Origin: DATBWZ01 sp036514535
GTDB lineage: Bacteria; JAMCPX01; DATBWZ01
Direction: 5' to 3'
Assembly (NCBI GenBank): GCA_036514535.1
Contig: DATBWZ010000072.1
Location: 1 to 11,945 of the forward strand
DNA: 11,945 bases
Part shown: piece by piece, positions 1 through 7,114 of the stretch
How the letters are laid out: each line of letters opens with the position of its first letter
How positions within the stretch are numbered: the first letter of the stretch is position 1
Translations under genes and position numbers: made by a program
Notes under the pieces: generated by a model
Databases searched by the model: none
What the model was told of the DNA's origin: nothing
Seen by the model: the letters and a program-made list of their open reading frames with translations, nothing else

Positions 1-109
1 AGATGAACCCAAGGAAATCTGGCTTGTTTCCGGTGTAAGACATATTCAGGCATTTAGTTTGAAGAGTGTGAGGGAAAGATTTCTTGAATATTTAAGAAAT
101 ATAAAATAG
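1..109 (+). CDS. C-terminal fragment of an unidentified protein (5' end outside window)
   Basis: From base 2 an open frame gives 35 residues and ends at TAG 107-109. It begins near DEPKEIWLVSG and ends near RERFLEYLRNIK. The tail is rich in charged residues and probably helical. The gene enters from the left edge, so its start and domains cannot be seen, and I do not recognise the family. It lies on the same strand as the toxin-antitoxin pair 150 bases downstream, but that pair has its own promoter, so the two need not be co-transcribed. The frame could be chance, but the lysine/glutamate-rich composition matches the neighbouring genes. Confidence 0.45.
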   Translation, partial: DEPKEIWLVSGVRHIQAFSLKSVRERFLEYLRNIK

Positions 110-151
110 ATTGAATACAAAAATGAGATTTGATTCCCACTGAAAGAAATG

Positions 152-192
152 CCGCAGCATGAAGTGAAAATCTGATATTGACACTGCTGCGG
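152..192. repeat. 8-bp inverted repeat overlapping the mntA promoter (candidate operator)
   Basis: CCGCAGCA at 152-159 is the exact reverse complement of TGCTGCGG at 185-192, with a 25-base gap. One arm lies just upstream of the -35 box and the other inside the -35/-10 spacer. A protein bound to both arms would cover the promoter. Toxin-antitoxin operons are often autoregulated at such repeats, so an operator role is inferred here. It may also be coincidence. Confidence 0.35.
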
Positions 193-206
193 GTATTTGA
201 TACTAT
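178..206 (+). promoter_or_regulatory. sigma70-type promoter for mntA-hepT
   Basis: The -35 box TTGACA (178-183) matches consensus fully. After a 17-base spacer comes TACTAT (201-206), a 4/6 match to TATAAT. Transcription would start near 213, about 47 bases before the chosen mntA ATG at 260. The promoter covers the alternative in-frame start at 197, which argues that the longer frame is not translated. Confidence 0.7.
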
Positions 207-209
207 TTT

Positions 210-217
210 CGTATACG
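210..217. repeat. 8-bp perfect palindrome at the predicted transcription start
   Basis: CGTATACG is self-complementary and sits where transcription of mntA-hepT should begin. It may be a second operator half or a chance palindrome. Nothing else supports a function. Confidence 0.25.
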
Positions 218-259
218 CTAAAGGGCATTGGCCACAATTTCAAGGTGAGGAGTAAAAAG

Positions 260-562
260 ATGAGCAAAAAATCTAGTGACAAGATACTTAAAATTATAGA
301 ACAGAAAAAAGACGAGTTAAAGAAGCGATTCAAGATGAAAGAAATAGGACTTTTTGGTTCTTATACAAAGGGAGAACATACAGAGGCAAGCGATGTCGAT
401 ATTCTGGTTGAGTTTGAAAAGGGGCATAAGACATTTGATAATTACATGGATTTAAAATTCTTTCTTGAGGACCTCCTGGGCATGGAGATAGACCTCGTGA
501 TAAAAGAAGCAATCAGAAAGGAACTCAAGGATGTCATATTAACAGAGACAGTTTATGTCTAA
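260..562 (+). CDS. mntA: MntA-type nucleotidyltransferase antitoxin (minimal nucleotidyltransferase)
   Basis: This 100-residue protein is a minimal nucleotidyltransferase of the DNA polymerase beta fold. The signature begins at G33-S34 (GSYTKGEHTEASDVD) and gives the two metal-binding aspartates D45 and D47; D78 in EIDLV is the likely third. MntA antitoxins of this family neutralise the HEPN toxin HepT by transferring AMP to a tyrosine of its active-site motif (established for the Shewanella pair). I chose ATG 260 because AAGGTGAGG lies 9 bases upstream and because the longer frame from 197 starts inside the promoter. The gene overlaps hepT by 8 bases, so translation is probably coupled. All catalytic residues are present, so it looks active. 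Confidence 0.85.
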   Translation: MSKKSSDKILKIIEQKKDELKKRFKMKEIGLFGSYTKGEHTEASDVDILVEFEKGHKTFDNYMDLKFFLEDLLGMEIDLVIKEAIRKELKDVILTETVYV

Positions 563-893
563 AAGGGATTACAATCTATTTCTGAAGGATATAAGGGATT
601 ATTCTAAGAAGATTCTGGAATATACAGAGAAGAAAACCTTTGGTGATTTTACTGGCAATCAGATGTTGATAGATGCAGTGATAAGAAACCTTGAGGTAAT
701 AGGAGAAGCAGTTAAAAATTTACCCGATAATGAAAGGGCTAAATATAATAATATTAACTGGAAAAAGGTCGCAGGATTAAGAGACATTCTTATCCATGAG
801 TATTTTGGTATAGATTATGAAATACTGTGGGATATAATTCAGAATAAGATTCCAGATTTGCACAATAAGATAGAAGAAATTTTAAAAAAATAA
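555..893 (+). CDS. hepT: HepT-like HEPN ribonuclease toxin
   Basis: This 112-residue, mostly helical protein belongs to the HepT/DUF86 branch of HEPN nucleases. The diagnostic motif R-x4-H-x-Y is intact at R76, H81 and Y83 (RDILIHEY). RNLEVIGEA at residues 44-52 is the usual N-terminal family motif. HEPN toxins are metal-independent RNases that act as dimers, and Y83 corresponds to the tyrosine that MntA AMPylates. The ATG lies inside the end of mntA, in the standard antitoxin-first order, with only a weak AGAGA upstream, so expression probably depends on mntA translation. Length and motifs are full, with no sign of decay. Confidence 0.87.
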   Translation: MSKRDYNLFLKDIRDYSKKILEYTEKKTFGDFTGNQMLIDAVIRNLEVIGEAVKNLPDNERAKYNNINWKKVAGLRDILIHEYFGIDYEILWDIIQNKIPDLHNKIEEILKK

Positions 894-994
894 AAATAAA
901 GTTCGGTTATTGCTTGTTACTCTTTCATTAATCCCTGGGCCTGAAAAGTCCGGTCAACTTTATGATTGATAATGGCTTGATGTCGCATATATCC

Positions 995-1022
995 TTGACT
1001 TATACAATGTATTGAATATAAT
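995..1022 (+). promoter_or_regulatory. sigma70-type promoter for the radical SAM gene
   Basis: TTGACT (995-1000, 5/6 match) is followed after 16 bases by a perfect TATAAT (1017-1022). Transcription should start near 1029, leaving only about 18 bases before the GTG start at 1047. Confidence 0.7.
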
Positions 1023-1046
1023 TTTTCAGGATGCTAAAATATTCTC

Positions 1047-2480
1047 GTGAATATTCTGCTTATAAAGGCCGCCGGAATTACCAATTATAATTCAGCTGTG
1101 ACGCACCCCCTCGGGATAATGTATCTTGCGTCTTATCTGAAAAAATATTGTTCATCCGAATTAAATATAAAGTTGCTTGATATGAGAGTTCAGAATATGT
1201 CTTCCAAAAAATTGTCCCAATTTATTGAGACATTTAATCCGGATATAGCGGGCATAAGCGCTATTACAATGGAAGCGAATAATATGCATGAGATTGCCAA
1301 GGAGTTAAGGCGGTCGGCGCCGCGATGCAAGGTTATAGCGGGCGGGCCGCATCCTACATCTTTTGTAAGCAAAACACTTGCAGATAGAAATATTGATTGC
1401 GTTGTGGCTGGGGAGGGTGAAAAAACTTTCTATGAGATTGTGGAATCTTCTAAGCATGCTAATAACATTGACGAGGGCAATGGGATTGCTTTCAGAAACA
1501 ATGGCGATTTGCGGCTGACCCCGGCGAGGGAGTATATCCGTGATTTGGACAGCATTCCGTTTCCGGCCTGGGATCTGATTGATTTGAATTTATATGATAA
1601 TGTCAAGAGCATGAGTACCCTGGGTGGAAAGCGTTATATGGTGCTTTTTACCTCAAGGGGTTGTCCGCACCAATGCATATATTGCCATAATATATTTGGC
1701 AAGGGATTTCGGATGCGCAGTTCTGAGAATGTACTTCAGGAGATGGATATACTATATAATAATTACGGGGTAAGGATATTCGAGATTATTGATGATATAT
1801 TCAATCTGGATATGTCCCGTGCCGAAAAAATCTTAGATATGATAATTGAAAAGAAATATAAAATTGACATTGCCTTTCCGAATGGTCTTCGTACCGACAG
1901 GTTGGAGAAAAAAACGCTTGAAAAATTTCATGCGGCAGGGACAAAATATATAAGCTTTCCGGTAGAAAGTGCATCGCCCAGAATTCAAAAACTTGCAAGA
2001 AAAAACCTTAACCTTGATAAAGTAAGAGAAGCAATAGATTATGCGGTAACACTTGATATTTTTTCCAATGGATTTTTTATGCTGGGGTTTCCTACAGAAA
2101 CTGAAGAAGAATTAAAAGATACTATCAGATTTGCCCTGGCATCAAGATTGCATACAGCTTCTTTTTTTACCGTAACACCGTTTGAGGGAACTGCGCTATA
2201 TGATAATTCCCGGGACAAAATCAGCAAACTCAGTGTAAACTACATCCACTATAGTTATTATAAAAGCTATTTCAACCTAAGCGAGGTGCCGGATGCCATG
2301 ATGCGGAGAATGTATCTGATGGCATATATGAGGTTTTATCTTAATCCTGAGAGGATTTTGAGAATAATATACATCCATTTTAAAACCGGGAATCCTAAAT
2401 TTCTTGCTTCTTATTTTGCAGGGGCGCTGTATAAGATTTCTTCGTGGCTATTCTTCAAGAGGGCAGAGAACAGTTCTTAA
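1047..2480 (+). CDS. B12-binding-domain radical SAM protein
   Basis: This 477-residue enzyme has two recognisable domains. Residues 1-140 resemble a cobalamin-binding Rossmann fold: it starts MNILLIKAAG and includes VIAGGPHPT and VVAGEGE. Residues 200-400 are a radical SAM barrel with the [4Fe-4S] cysteines C206-x3-C210-x2-C213 (CPHQCIYC). TPFEGTALYD is typical of the BchE/P-methylase-like family. The classic DxHxxG lower-ligand motif is missing; the equivalent place reads LLDMRVQN, so any cobalamin would be bound without a histidine ligand. Substrate is unknown; members methylate or rearrange lipids, peptides and natural products. The start is GTG, because an in-frame TAA lies at 1035. AGGA is about 15 bases upstream, a poor distance. 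The gene stands alone and converges with pyrD across 30 bases. Confidence 0.88.
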   Translation: MNILLIKAAGITNYNSAVTHPLGIMYLASYLKKYCSSELNIKLLDMRVQNMSSKKLSQFIETFNPDIAGISAITMEANNMHEIAKELRRSAPRCKVIAGGPHPTSFVSKTLADRNIDCVVAGEGEKTFYEIVESSKHANNIDEGNGIAFRNNGDLRLTPAREYIRDLDSIPFPAWDLIDLNLYDNVKSMSTLGGKRYMVLFTSRGCPHQCIYCHNIFGKGFRMRSSENVLQEMDILYNNYGVRIFEIIDDIFNLDMSRAEKILDMIIEKKYKIDIAFPNGLRTDRLEKKTLEKFHAAGTKYISFPVESASPRIQKLARKNLNLDKVREAIDYAVTLDIFSNGFFMLGFPTETEEELKDTIRFALASRLHTASFFTVTPFEGTALYDNSRDKISKLSVNYIHYSYYKSYFNLSEVPDAMMRRMYLMAYMRFYLNPERILRIIYIHFKTGNPKFLASYFAGALYKISSWLFFKRAENSS

Positions 2481-2510
2481 GTGTTTTTCAAACCATAAAA
2501 GAGCCGTTAT

Positions 2511-3425
2511 TCACCCGTTAAAGGTATTGATGATTTTCTCCACGGAATCTATTTTTTTTGCCTTAAGAAATGCTTCAATCCCGCTGATTATCTCCATTGC
2601 TGAGTCAGGATTTACAAATGTTGCGGTGCCGATCTGAATAGCCTTTGCTCCAACCATCAGGAATTCAAGGGCATCCCTTGCGTTCATTATTCCTCCTATT
2701 CCTATTACCGGGATTTTTACTTTTTTTGAGATCTCCCACACCATTCTTAGCGCCAGTGGCTTGATTGCCGGCCCTGAAAGCCCTCCTGTTACCGCTCCCA
2801 GTTCTGCCCGACGGGTCTCAATGTTTACAGCCATTCCGATGAATGTATTGACTGCTGAGATTGCATCTGCGCCGCTTGATTCCGCGGCAAGCGCAATCTC
2901 TGCAATGTCAGTGACATTTGGAGAAAGTTTTACTATAACAGGGAGTGAAGTTGCATCCCTGACGGTTTTTACTACTTCGGATGTGAGAACCGGGTCAGCG
3001 GCAAATATTTTGTTCCATTTTTTTCTGTTCGGACACGAGATATTAACCTCAATCGCGATAATCCCTCCTGCCATCTCCAGCCTTCTTGCTGCCTCACCGT
3101 ACTCCTCCGGCGAATCACCGAATATGCTTACGATTATATTTGCGCCTGATTTTTTCAATAAAGGCAGTTTATCCTTTATAAAATTTTCAATTCCCACATT
3201 TTGCAACCCTATTGCATTCAGCATTCCCGACGGGGTTTCAACAATTCGCGGCGGCGAATTTCCCTTCTTTGGGTGGAGAGATATGCTCTTTGTCACGATT
3301 GCTCCGATTTTTTTGGTATTTAAAAAGCCTGTCAGCTCCGTGCCGTAACCGAATGTTCCGGATGCTACCATAACCGGATTAGGCAGGGTGAATCTGCCTA
3401 TGTTTACGGAGAGGGAGACTCTCAT
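2511..3425 (-). CDS. pyrD: Dihydroorotate dehydrogenase, class 1B catalytic subunit
   Basis: This 304-residue cytoplasmic FMN enzyme oxidises dihydroorotate to orotate in pyrimidine synthesis. The N-terminus (NPVMVASGTFGYGTE, residues 16-30) is typical of class 1B. The catalytic base is C131 in VNISCPN; class 2 enzymes have serine there. C-terminal phosphate-binding segments IPVIGIGGI and AIQIGTATF bind FMN. The ATG overlaps the pyrK stop as ATGA, and GGGAGG lies 7 bases upstream, so it is translationally coupled to pyrK. The pyrK partner allows NAD+ as electron acceptor, the expected 1B arrangement. It is the last gene of the fabH-rimI-pyrK-pyrD operon. The class 1B sub-type follows from the partner gene as well as the sequence. 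Confidence 0.94.
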   Translation of the reverse strand: MRVSLSVNIGRFTLPNPVMVASGTFGYGTELTGFLNTKKIGAIVTKSISLHPKKGNSPPRIVETPSGMLNAIGLQNVGIENFIKDKLPLLKKSGANIIVSIFGDSPEEYGEAARRLEMAGGIIAIEVNISCPNRKKWNKIFAADPVLTSEVVKTVRDATSLPVIVKLSPNVTDIAEIALAAESSGADAISAVNTFIGMAVNIETRRAELGAVTGGLSGPAIKPLALRMVWEISKKVKIPVIGIGGIMNARDALEFLMVGAKAIQIGTATFVNPDSAMEIISGIEAFLKAKKIDSVEKIINTFNG

Positions 3426-4192
3426 GTGATTTCCTCCCAGGAGATTTTTCCGGAGTCAAAAACAGGTCCTTCAGCGCAGACACGAAGATATTCCTGTTCC
3501 GTATTTCTTGCGGGAACAACGCAGCCCTGGCAAACTCCGAACCCGCATGCCATCCTCCCCTCCAGGGAGACTTCACAACTGATTTTATTTTTTGCAGCGA
3601 CCCTTGATACCTCTTTCAGCATGGGGATGGGACCGCAGGCGTAAATTTTTTTGAATTTTTTTAAATCAACCTTCAAAAAGATATCCGTTGCCATTCCTTT
3701 TACGCCGGCACTGCCGTCTTCTGTTGCTATCATCGTTTTATGGCCTGATTTTCTGAAATGGCGGAGCAGTCCGGTTCCATCTTTAGATTTGGCGCCAAAA
3801 AGGAGTGTTGCCCCCCTTATTCTTTCTGCCAGCATTCCCAGCGAGGCAATGCCCGTTCCTCCTGCAACCATCAGGACCGGTGATGCGTTTAGTATTCCGA
3901 ACCCGTTTCCAAAAGGTCCAAGAACGCTTAATTTTTCGCCTTTTCCCATTGCGGATAGCAAGCAGGTTCCTTTTCCCGCTATCCTGTAAACTATCTCAAT
4001 GTTTTTTCCATTCTGATGGAATATAGCAAAGGGTCTTCTTAATAATGGATCAGTGGAATGCGAGATTTTTAGCATTATAAACTGTCCCGGTTTTGCTGCT
4101 GGAATCCCGTTTATGTCTAATTTCAATCTAAAAAACTTATCTGTTATCCTTTCATTTTTTAAAATGTTAGCAACAGAACCGAAGAATTTCAT
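3422..4192 (-). CDS. pyrK: Dihydroorotate dehydrogenase B electron-transfer subunit PyrK
   Basis: This 256-residue iron-sulfur flavoprotein passes electrons from PyrD to NAD+. Residues 1-100 form the FAD-binding barrel with LRRPFAI at 51-57. Residues 105-200 form the NAD-binding domain with VAGGTGIASLG (109-119) and YACGPIPML (184-192). The [2Fe-2S] ligands are C216, C221, C224 and C239 (CGFGVCQGC, then a distant Cys), the PyrK pattern. The start ATG shares one base with the rimI stop (TGATG). A GGAG sits too far upstream to be ideal, so reinitiation after rimI is likely. It probably forms a PyrD2-PyrK2 heterotetramer as in known class 1B enzymes. All cofactor motifs are intact. Confidence 0.94.
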   Translation of the reverse strand: MKFFGSVANILKNERITDKFFRLKLDINGIPAAKPGQFIMLKISHSTDPLLRRPFAIFHQNGKNIEIVYRIAGKGTCLLSAMGKGEKLSVLGPFGNGFGILNASPVLMVAGGTGIASLGMLAERIRGATLLFGAKSKDGTGLLRHFRKSGHKTMIATEDGSAGVKGMATDIFLKVDLKKFKKIYACGPIPMLKEVSRVAAKNKISCEVSLEGRMACGFGVCQGCVVPARNTEQEYLRVCAEGPVFDSGKISWEEIT

Positions 4193-4650
4193 CAGAACAA
4201 TTTTTTCTCCATGATAAGAGCATCCTCATTGCTGCTGACATAGTAATTTTTTCTTATCCCAACCGATGTAAAGCCGAATTTTCTGTACATGGAGATTGCT
4301 ACCGAATTGCTTCTCCTTACTTCAAGGGTGATTGTTTTTCCGCCCCCTGTTTCTATTTGATCCATAGCGAAGCCCATCAGCATGTTGCCGAAACCGAGTG
4401 AACGGTATCCGGGATGAACAGCGATGTTGAGAATATGTGCTTCATCCATGACAAGCCAGAAGATTAGATAACCTGTAACTGTCCCTGACGAGATCCGTAG
4501 CACATATGAGCGGGAATAAGGGTTTCGGATCTCCTGTTTAAATAACTGCCTGTTCCAGGGAACAGGAAATGATAACTGTTCAATCGCAAGAACTTCATCA
4601 ATATCCTGATCATTCATCTTTTCTATACGGACATGCGGTTCTACAGCCAA
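4192..4650 (-). CDS. rimI: Ribosomal protein S18-alanine N-acetyltransferase (GNAT family)
   Basis: This 152-residue GNAT protein matches RimI, which acetylates the N-terminal alanine of ribosomal protein S18 using acetyl-CoA. The acetyl-CoA loop is R-S-L-G-F-G in HPGYRSLGFGNML. LEVRRSNSVAISMYRKFGF carries the glutamate and tyrosine characteristic of the family, and EDALIMEKKL closes the fold. The start is TTG at 4650: AGGTGG is 6 bases upstream inside the end of fabH, and this start keeps the full first strand (VRIEKM). The next ATG, at 4617, would cut it. It lies 3 bases after fabH and 1 base overlaps pyrK. RimI-like GNATs can have other targets, so the S18 substrate is by homology. Confidence 0.85.
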   Translation of the reverse strand: MAVEPHVRIEKMNDQDIDEVLAIEQLSFPVPWNRQLFKQEIRNPYSRSYVLRISSGTVTGYLIFWLVMDEAHILNIAVHPGYRSLGFGNMLMGFAMDQIETGGGKTITLEVRRSNSVAISMYRKFGFTSVGIRKNYYVSSNEDALIMEKKLF

Positions 4651-4653
4651 TGA

Positions 4654-5649
4654 TCACCACCTGATGAGAATTGACCCCCATGTGAACCCTGAGCCAAAAG
4701 CAGACAGGCATACAATATCTCCGTTTTTTATCCTTCCCTCTTCCAGCGCTTCGTCAAGTGCGATTGGGATGGATCCTGCTGTGGTGTTGCCGTATTTCTG
4801 AATGTTGTTGAATACCCTTTCCTGAGACAAGTCAAGAGAGCCGGCAACCATTTCGTTGATTCTCAAGTTTGCCTGATGTGGAATAAGGAGATGTATATCT
4901 GAGAGATTGATTTTTGCCGATTCGCAAGCTTCTTTGATTGTTTCCATAAATCTTGGAATTGCATTCTTGAATACCATTCTTCCGTTCATTTTTGGGAAAT
5001 GTTTCTTCTGATCAATCAATTCCTTTGATATGTATGGTTTGAAAGCGCTTCCGCTACTCTCAACCCAGAGTTCTTTTGCAAATTTCCCTTCCGAATGAAG
5101 GTTTGCAGCGATAATTCCCCGCTTATCATCCTCTGAAGGTCCAACTACGACTGCGCCTGCTCCGTCACCGAAGATTACCGCAACATCCCTGCCTTCTGTG
5201 GACCAATCAAGCCCGCATGAATGTACCTCTGCTCCTATTACAAGAATATGTTTGTACATTTCTGTCTTTATAAACTGATCTGCAACTGTGAGCGCATAGA
5301 TAAAGCCTGTGCACTGTGTCCTTACATCAAGCGCCCCAACCGTGTTAAGCCCGAGTTTATCCTGCACAGATACGCCGCTGCCAGGGAAAAAATGGTCAGA
5401 GCTCAATGTGGCGAATATTACAAAATCAATGTCCTTGGTCTCCAGCCCCGCTTTTTCAAGCGCTTTCTGCGCAGCCTTTACACCTAGATCAGAGGTGCTC
5501 TCGTCTTCTCTGGCGTATCTTCTTTCCTTAATCCCGGTCCTCTGCTGGATCCACTCGTCCGAGGTATCCATGAGTTTCATTAAATCAGCATTCGTAACAA
5601 CTCTTTCCGGAAGATAACGTCCGGTTCCAAGTATTCTGCTTCGCTTCAT
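4654..5649 (-). CDS. fabH: Beta-ketoacyl-ACP synthase III
   Basis: This enzyme of about 331 residues condenses acetyl-CoA with malonyl-ACP to start fatty-acid synthesis in the cytoplasm. The thiolase-fold catalytic triad is complete (numbers from the first of two adjacent ATGs): C114 in RTQCTGF, H259 in PHQAN and N289 in YGNTTAGS. The N-terminus ILGTGRYLPE and the WIQQRTGIKERR segment are typical. A loop at about residues 180-226 (LWVESSGSAFKP to KMNGRMVF) is longer than in the 317-residue E. coli enzyme and may alter the acyl pocket. Two ATGs are adjacent (5652 and 5649); GGAGG is 4 bases from the first and 7 from the second, so I chose 5649. First gene of the operon with rimI, pyrK and pyrD. 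Initiators for branched or unusual acyl-CoAs are possible. Confidence 0.93.
   Translation of the reverse strand: MKRSRILGTGRYLPERVVTNADLMKLMDTSDEWIQQRTGIKERRYAREDESTSDLGVKAAQKALEKAGLETKDIDFVIFATLSSDHFFPGSGVSVQDKLGLNTVGALDVRTQCTGFIYALTVADQFIKTEMYKHILVIGAEVHSCGLDWSTEGRDVAVIFGDGAGAVVVGPSEDDKRGIIAANLHSEGKFAKELWVESSGSAFKPYISKELIDQKKHFPKMNGRMVFKNAIPRFMETIKEACESAKINLSDIHLLIPHQANLRINEMVAGSLDLSQERVFNNIQKYGNTTAGSIPIALDEALEEGRIKNGDIVCLSAFGSGFTWGSILIRW
4657..4662 (-). promoter_or_regulatory. Ribosome binding site deciding the TTG start of rimI
   Basis: AGGTGG on the - strand lies 6 bases before the TTG at 4650. It also encodes the last Arg-Trp codons of fabH (AGG TGG TGA). Its spacing supports TTG 4650 over ATG 4617. 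Confidence 0.6.
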
Positions 5650-5670
5650 CATTCAACCTCCGTTTTTGTG

Positions 5671-5699
5671 ATTATAAAATGAGTAGATTAACTTGTCAA
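5671..5699 (-). promoter_or_regulatory. Perfect-consensus sigma70 promoter for fabH-rimI-pyrK-pyrD
   Basis: Reading the - strand, TTGACA (5699-5694) is followed after exactly 17 bases by TATAAT (5676-5671). Transcription would start near 5664, giving a leader of only about 12-15 bases that holds GGAGG (5661-5657). Such a perfect promoter suggests strong constitutive expression; no room remains for a PyrR-type attenuator in the leader. Confidence 0.8.
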
Positions 5700-5729
5700 T
5701 GACTGGCTAATTAAATTTCAGGAATAAGC

Positions 5730-5770
5730 ATCCCTCTGTTCCCTGGAAAAATATGGCTGGCATGAGGGAT
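5730..5770. repeat. 7-bp inverted repeat between asd and fabH
   Basis: ATCCCTC (5730-5736) and GAGGGAT (5764-5770) are exact complements separated by 27 bases. The loop is long and no T-run follows on either side, so this is a weak candidate for an asd terminator or for a protein site upstream of the fabH promoter. Confidence 0.2.
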
Positions 5771-5799
5771 AAATTAATACACGCGTAAAAAAAATAACT

Positions 5800-6894
5800 C
5801 TAACTTATATACCCCTTCTTGTACAGCCATTCCGCTACATTCACTGCGCCCTTGGCGGCGCCGATCTTGGTGTTATGTGAGAGCACCACATACTTGATGC
5901 CGTTTGGCAGCGCAGGATCTTTGCGGACTCTGCCGATTACAACAGCCATTCCGCCATACAAGTCCCTGTCAAGCCTTGGCTGGGGTCTCATTGGGTCATC
6001 ATGGACAACGAAAAACTCAGGCGGCGAAGATGGGAGTTTCATGGATAAGAAATCCTTGCCGTAATTTTTGAATGTTTTTTTAACTTTATCCGGATCTGCG
6101 TCCTTTTTCATAGAGACATAAACTGTCTCGGTATGCCCGTCAAGCACGCCGACTCTGGTGCATGTCGCCGATACTTTTATTGCGGCAGGAATTATTTTTC
6201 CTTCCAGATACTGACCGAGTATCTTTTTTGTCTCCTTTTCCACCTTATCCTCCTCGTTGTGTATGTATGGAATCACATTATCGGTGATATCCAGAGCAAG
6301 GACGCCCGGAGACCTGCCAGCGCCGGAAATTGCCTGCATGGATGTCATTATTACTGTATCAATTCCAAAGGTATCCTGCAATGGCTTGAGTGATGCAGCA
6401 AGACCGGTGGTTGTGCAGTTTGGAATAGGCGTAATGAACCCCTTCCATCCTCTCTTTTTCTTCTGCACATTTATAATGTCAGCCTGTTCCATATTCACGC
6501 CCGGGATGAATATGGGAACATCTTCTTCATAACGGAATGCCGATGCTGTGCTTATTACGGGCTTTTTTTGAGCATACATTGGTTCAAGCACCTTGGCAGC
6601 GTCGGATTCAAGAGCAGTAAATACAATGTCCAGATCATCAACTGGCAATTTTTCTGCCTGAAGAACTTTCATCTTTTTCATGTTTTCGGGTATTGGCTCA
6701 TTGCAGTACCACCGCAGGGTTTTTGTTTTTTCGTCAGTAAGCGCATCAATGTAACTTTTGCCTGCGGAACGCTCAGATGCTGCAAGATACCGCATTTCAA
6801 ACCACGGATGATTATCCAGCGCGAGGATGAACTGCTGTCCTGCGATTCCCGTTGCTCCCACAACAGCGGCACTTAATCTTTTATTGTTTGGCAT
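5800..6894 (-). CDS. asd: Aspartate-semialdehyde dehydrogenase, archaeal/fungal type
   Basis: The enzyme reduces beta-aspartyl phosphate to aspartate semialdehyde with NADPH, the branch point to lysine, threonine and methionine. The Rossmann motif GATGIAGQQF follows the first strand. The catalytic cysteine is in PIPNCTTTGLA (C163 counted from the upstream ATG 6903), and RVGVLDGHTE supplies R250 and H257. SGAGRSPGV and the overall layout resemble Methanocaldococcus and fungal enzymes more than the E. coli type. ATG 6903 is in frame, but GAAGGA ends at that codon and is 8 bases from ATG 6894, so I chose 6894. It overlaps a small upstream ORF by 14 bases. fabH follows but has its own promoter. 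No riboswitch fold was recognised upstream. Confidence 0.93.
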   Translation of the reverse strand: MPNNKRLSAAVVGATGIAGQQFILALDNHPWFEMRYLAASERSAGKSYIDALTDEKTKTLRWYCNEPIPENMKKMKVLQAEKLPVDDLDIVFTALESDAAKVLEPMYAQKKPVISTASAFRYEEDVPIFIPGVNMEQADIINVQKKKRGWKGFITPIPNCTTTGLAASLKPLQDTFGIDTVIMTSMQAISGAGRSPGVLALDITDNVIPYIHNEEDKVEKETKKILGQYLEGKIIPAAIKVSATCTRVGVLDGHTETVYVSMKKDADPDKVKKTFKNYGKDFLSMKLPSSPPEFFVVHDDPMRPQPRLDRDLYGGMAVVIGRVRKDPALPNGIKYVVLSHNTKIGAAKGAVNVAEWLYKKGYIS

Positions 6895-7108
6895 CTTGAC
6901 CATCCTTCAGGTTAATTAATTCTTCCAGAAAATTAAAAAGAACTTTAAAAGCCCTCCTTACTCTGATTAATTCGTTTTTACGGTCATTAGAGGGTCCTTG
7001 TTCCAACTCTTTCTCCAACAAATTTAATTTCATTAATATATCCTCTCTTACCTGGAGCAATTTGTTTCCATTGATGATGCGTTCCCACGCAGGAAACCGC
7101 AATTCCAT
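6881..7108 (-). CDS. Small hypothetical helical protein upstream of asd
   Basis: This open frame of 75 codons starts at ATG 7108 (MELRFPAWERIING) and ends at TAA 6881, overlapping asd by 14 bases. The product is charged and probably two amphipathic helices (LLEKELEQ, RVRRAFKVLFNFLEEL), with no membrane segment and no motif I recognise. The frame is open further to a TTG at 7144, but that lies within a promoter -35 box, so the shorter start is preferred. No ribosome binding site is visible before ATG 7108. It could be a small cytoplasmic protein coupled to asd, or simply an open leader of asd mRNA. Uninterrupted reading and the overlap favour a real gene moderately. Confidence 0.5.
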   Translation of the reverse strand: MELRFPAWERIINGNKLLQVREDILMKLNLLEKELEQGPSNDRKNELIRVRRAFKVLFNFLEELINLKDGQDAKQ

Positions 7109-7114
7109 ATTAAA

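Noticed and set aside
197..259. Longer N-terminus for mntA from the start at 197
   Set aside because: It starts inside the promoter, ahead of the predicted transcription start; ATG 260 has a ribosome binding site and gives the usual family length.
894..1046. Terminator or small RNA after hepT
   Set aside because: GGCC/GTCC around 938-953 does not form a proper stem; the only supported element is the radical SAM promoter.
2481..2510. Bidirectional terminator between the radical SAM gene and pyrD
   Set aside because: Only direct CCGTT repeats are present; no complementary stem is found.
2761..3348. Long + strand frame opposite pyrD
   Set aside because: It is a shadow of pyrD; the - strand protein has full family motifs and the + product has none.
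5790..5799. T-rich run after asd as an intrinsic terminator
   Set aside because: No G+C-rich hairpin precedes the run on the - strand.
6895..7108. Lysine riboswitch upstream of asd
   Set aside because: The leader length would suit one, but I could not recognise the conserved motifs, and the region reads as an open frame. A covariance-model search would decide.
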